Shown here one piece after another: positions 61,301 through 64,000 of a stretch of DNA of 64,000 bases. The stretch covers positions 67,806,152 through 67,870,151 of the forward strand of contig NC_083597.1 of assembly GCF_020882245.1 (NCBI RefSeq). The letters run 5' to 3'. The position numbers were made by a program, and so were the translations under genes. The notes under the pieces were generated by a model. That model was not told the origin of the DNA, did no database searches, and worked only from the letters and a program-made list of their open reading frames with translations. The stretch's first letter is position 1; each line of letters opens with the position of its first letter. The stretch is from Rhopalosiphum padi (Eukaryota; Arthropoda; Insecta; Hemiptera; Aphididae).

Positions 61301-63929
61301 AATATGAAATATTATTATTTTAACGCTTATTATAAATAAATTATTTTTTTTTGTTTTTATTCAATTTATTTAATATAGAATATTTTTAACATTTTCAAAT
61401 TCAATAAGTCTAAATATAACACTCCAATACAAACATAAAAGAAGAGAAACTCAAAATCTTCATGATTATGTGATGTTTGCAACTACTGGAGCAGTAAATG
61501 AAGTAGTAGATTCAAACACTATGGTTGAAATATACTGGCAGAGAGTAGCCTACATGCCTGTAATTGATTCTGTTGTAAAAAACCTTAGGTATAGATTCTC
61601 CAAAGAGAGTTTACTCCTGACATGATCTGTTGAATGTTTATTAAAATGGATTTTGTAGAAAGTTCATATTTTATAAATCATTACAAGGTTAATACTTAAT
61701 ATTACGTTTTTCAAAAAAGGAGTGTAATTTTAATTGTTTTAGGATATTTTAATGATAGATATTCATGCTTTAAAAGTAGGAATGACTGTAGCAAGAAACT
61801 GCATGATTACCATAAAACCTGATTTTAATATTAAAGATATTACCAAAATGATCGAAAAACATGTTTACCCCAAACTTTATAAGTTTTTACAAGTAGAAAA
61901 AAGTATACCCATAAGCTCAGCCATTTGCGAAAGATCGTTTTCTTTTATGAGGCGTATCAAAAATTGGTTACGAACTAGTATGCTACAAGACCGTTTCAAA
62001 AATATGGCATTTCTGAATATTGAGAGAGATGTTGTTGATTCAATGACTCGTTAAATAATGAAGACGTTTTATAAGTGTACTGTACTAAAGACAGAAAAAT
62101 TGTAGCAATATAAAATTAAAATTATAGAGTTGAATTCGTATAAATGAATTATTAATGCAAATTATGGTGGATACGGGGATGTGGGGGCGTAGCCCCTCCG
62201 AGTCTGTGTTGTTTGGTACTTTTAGTTCCCTTTAAATATAAGCTTTAGTTGCGCCTATGAGTTTATAACCAGTTTGTTGACACTAAAAACAAATATTATA
62301 ACAAATTTATTAACATCTAATAACTTAAATTTTATAATTATATAATATTTAATTACATTCCTATAGTATTTATAATTCGTGGTAAGACAACAAATTAGAA
62401 TATTATTATTTAGTACACATTGTGGTGGTTTTATGGAGTATATCAAAACATATTAAATTCATGTAGAGAAAATGGTCTGTAAAAGATATTGGAGGAAAAA
62501 ATCATAAACTTACTATAGTCAAAATTTACAAAACTGAGTTAAATCGAATCTTATAAAAAGAACGTCAAAAAATTGATTAAAGTCGTCAGAATAGGTTAAG
62601 ACGTAGGAACTATTTCCTAGCCAAATCTTAAATAATGACTATTTAATCAAAAACGAACATTTTCTATTAAATAATATAATATTTAAATACACCAATCTTT
62701 ACACCAATAAATATCATTGTCAATGTTCAATGAATACCCCAATCAATAATAATACCAAAACTGACTTACTATTTTCATAAAACATTCTAAAACTTACTTA
62801 ATTTACTGTTACATCAACACGTACTATTCAAATTATTATGTTTATAAATGTATAGATGTTCAAGGTAAGTCTATTACTATTACACAATTATACTATCTGC
62901 ATACTAAAACTATTGAAATAATTATTTTTAACAGTTCCTTGTCATTAAAATTTAATATTGTGACAAAATTTGTAAACATTTTATAATTTATAAATTATAA
63001 TTATTTAATATTTGATTACATTTATATAGATGTCATACAGTATCAAAGTAAGACCACAAATTAGATTATTATTATAAATTATTAGTAATAGACAAGATTA
63101 CGAATTTATGAAATACAATGAGTTGTTATGATAAATTTTGTCTTAAGATAATGTGTCGTATTAATGGGAAAAAGCACTGATGATATGAATGAGAAGATTG
63201 AAGAAAGGAGAACTGTATAGGAAAAAAAGGACCTAAAAATGAGTAGTAGTAAAGTAGAGACAATTGTGTATTATTTTGTGGAATGTAATCGTGAAATTTT
63301 CGTAGCACGACGTATATACAGATGGATGAATCAAGGACTTAAGATTAAAATAGTACAGAAAAATGGTGATTTGCTTTAGAAAAAATTCTACAAGTAGACT
63401 AAAGAAGAGAAAGAGGAGTTTTGTTAGACTTTATAAAATTTTTATATACCCCCAAAATTTTGGATTTGATAATTGGAATATCTCGAAATCAAAGTTATTG
63501 TTACTCTAATTCTAGTTTAAATAAGCCTGATTCGAATTTGATCATTAGTTTTGGTACTATAACGTAGTTAATTTGGTTCGGATTACACCTACAATTACTA
63601 CTGATTTAACAATCATAGGTATTATGCTTTGGATCTACACTTTTTTACTTACAATATAACTATACACGTACACCTGTGTATCTCATCTGAAACAATTACC
63701 TGGATCAATCACTAGTTTAAACTTTTCCGCAATCATATATCACTCATTCTGAATTGCACTTGAATTAAGATATGTATATACACAACTAAATTACACCGAG
63801 AGACTTTTCAAAAATCCATAAATGGATTTCTTAACCTGGTCTTTGTTAGGGGCAATTAAAAATAAATTAAATACTTTTCTGAAAATATTTGTTTAATTTG
63901 CATTTGTCTATTATTTGTAGAATGTAAAA
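55378..63929 (+). CDS. Secreted microexon gene (aphid effector / bicycle-like), 3' end outside window
   Basis: Exon 1 (55378-55456) encodes a signal peptide: MITYKVLITLTAFLIIS then YGCTASKEK. Eleven further exons have good AG/GT borders: 55619-55627, 56436-56444, 57177-57203, 58151-58213, 58845-58892, 59212-59250, 59662-59670, 62367-62381, 62856-62864, 63030-63047 and 63921-63929. Each internal exon is a multiple of three and splits a codon after its first base, so all introns are phase 1. The joined frame stays open for 111 codons. Segments include DYN, ECL, AELKSVELS, EYESDVLSYLKEKVPADKDL, ENIKEFVKEHMKYVLF, DNLQNPKQFCKTR, DVQ and DVIQYQ. Bicycle-type aphid genes are secreted, made of many microexons and share this uniform phase; the CYC motif that names them is not seen here, so family membership is tentative. 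A role as a salivary effector is inference. The 9-nt exons at 56436 and 62856 are the least secure, and weaker candidates exist at 56481-56489 and 56701-56724. Confidence 0.65.
56940..57125. repeat. GC-rich insert with inverted 13-mer in a microexon-gene intron
   Basis: GATGTGAAACATC occurs near 56963 and as its reverse complement near 57113, bracketing a locally GC-rich stretch (CGAGCTTCGGCGAATTGAGC and GAGCCACGAGTGGGTCGTCG). It could be a small mobile element or a fragment of a structured RNA gene. Neither could be confirmed. Confidence 0.3.
59309..59320 (+). promoter_or_regulatory. Zero-length exon / recursive splice junction candidate
   Basis: CCTTAG immediately followed by GTAAGT juxtaposes a pyrimidine-preceded 3' splice site and a perfect 5' splice site, the signature of a recursive-splicing ratchet point. 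It lies in the intron between microexons 59212-59250 and 59662-59670. It could also be the border of an exon lost to mutation. Confidence 0.35.
60860..62259 (+). mobile_element. Broken hAT-family transposon in an intron of the microexon gene
   Basis: The ends are CATAGGCGCAACT (60860-60872) and AGTTGCGCCTATG (62247-62259), a perfect 13-base inverted repeat. Between them, on the plus strand, are parts of a ZMYM1-like hAT transposase. The 1.4 kb element is too short for a full transposase. No clean 8-base duplication flanks it, so the ends may have decayed or the copy may be rearranged. Confidence 0.7.
61438..62054 (+). pseudogene. hAT transposase remnant (ZMYM1-like), C-terminal half
   Basis: The first block (about 61438-61626) reads TQNLHDYVMFATTG, VDSNTMVEIYWQRVAYMPVI and NLRYRFSKESLLL, and then hits a stop. 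The second block (61752-62054) is the hAT C-terminal dimerisation domain: YPKLYKFLQVEKSIPISSA, ICERSFSFMRRIKNWLRTSM and DRFKNMAFLNIERD. The RNase-H-like catalytic core upstream is missing and the two blocks are not in one frame, so no active transposase is made. Confidence 0.75.
62280..62400 (+). repeat. Duplicated microexon block, copy 1 (copy 2 at 62945-63065)
   Basis: Copy 1 contains microexon 62367-62381 and copy 2 contains 63030-63047. Flanks align on both sides: ATTATAACAAA/ATTGTGACAAA, TTATAATTAT, AATATTTAATTACAT/AATATTTGATTACAT ahead of the exon, and GTAAGA[CC/CA]ACAAATTAGA after it. The exon bodies have diverged (FIIR versus VIQYQ) and differ by one codon, but phase is kept. Confidence 0.6.
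62945..63065 (+). repeat. Duplicated microexon block, copy 2
   Basis: Partner of 62280-62400, about 665 bases downstream in the same orientation. It includes microexon 63030-63047 with donor GTAAGA. Confidence 0.6.
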
Positions 63930-64000
63930 GTAAGATAACCGTTATTTTATTAAATATTTTTTAATCCTATCAGTAGTGATATAAAACTTATTTTTCAACC
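63930..64000 (+). other. Intron of the microexon gene, truncated by the window end
   Basis: It begins with the donor GTAAGA after exon 63921-63929. No stop codon or terminal exon of the gene has appeared, so it continues to the right. Confidence 0.5.

Noticed and set aside
62470..62481. A 12-nt microexon ATGTAG | 12 nt | GTAAAA
   Set aside because: Both splice sites are below the quality of the accepted set.
1..64000. tRNA, rRNA or other classical RNA genes
   Set aside because: No sequence with a convincing tRNA A and B box pair or rRNA-like conservation was noticed by eye; a covariance-model scan was not possible.

Overview
The window looks like a nuclear contig from an aphid (Hemiptera, Aphididae). 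It is very AT-rich, its genes are broken into short exons by AT-rich introns, and it carries many DNA-transposon remnants and Jockey-type LINE fragments. Conserved animal proteins are present, and the right end holds a secreted-protein gene built from 9-63 nt microexons, an architecture known from aphid salivary-effector (bicycle-type) genes. The assignment to aphids is inferred from style; no species marker was seen. The ends of the window are arbitrary.

Layout from left to right. 1-593 is a CpG-rich patch that may be a promoter or 5' exon. 0.6-6.3 kb is intergenic with Tc1/mariner-like non-autonomous elements. 6.37-17.06 kb (minus) is a secreted pancreatic-lipase/phospholipase A1-family gene of six coding exons; its 5.8 kb last intron holds a complete 2573 bp Mutator-like (MULE) transposon with an intact transposase ORF. 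17-31.9 kb is gene-poor DNA with MITEs, including a short relative of that MULE. 31.9-34.46 kb (minus) is RBBP5, the WD40 subunit of COMPASS/MLL H3K4 methyltransferases, in nine coding exons, with 5' UTR exons reaching about 35.5 kb. 35.6-43.5 kb holds large inverted repeats and a dead Jockey reverse transcriptase. 43.5-49.2 kb (plus) is a CpG-rich 5' region followed by an OTUD7/Cezanne-type OTU deubiquitinase in nine coding exons. 49.3-55.3 kb is non-coding with a second dead Jockey reverse transcriptase.

From 55378 to at least 63929 (plus) lies the most interesting object. A signal-peptide exon is followed by at least eleven internal exons of 9, 9, 27, 63, 48, 39, 9, 15, 9, 18 and 9 nt. All of them split codons after the first base, so every one can be skipped or duplicated without changing the frame. 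Two of these exons sit in a recognisable duplicated block, a perfect AG|GTAAGT junction lies in one intron, and a broken hAT transposon has landed in another. The gene runs off the right end.

The genes are unrelated in function: a secreted lipase, a chromatin subunit, a deubiquitinase and a secreted microexon protein. There is no operon-like logic; what they share is a common load of transposons in introns. Exon boundaries come from reading splice consensus and reading-frame continuity by eye, without transcripts.
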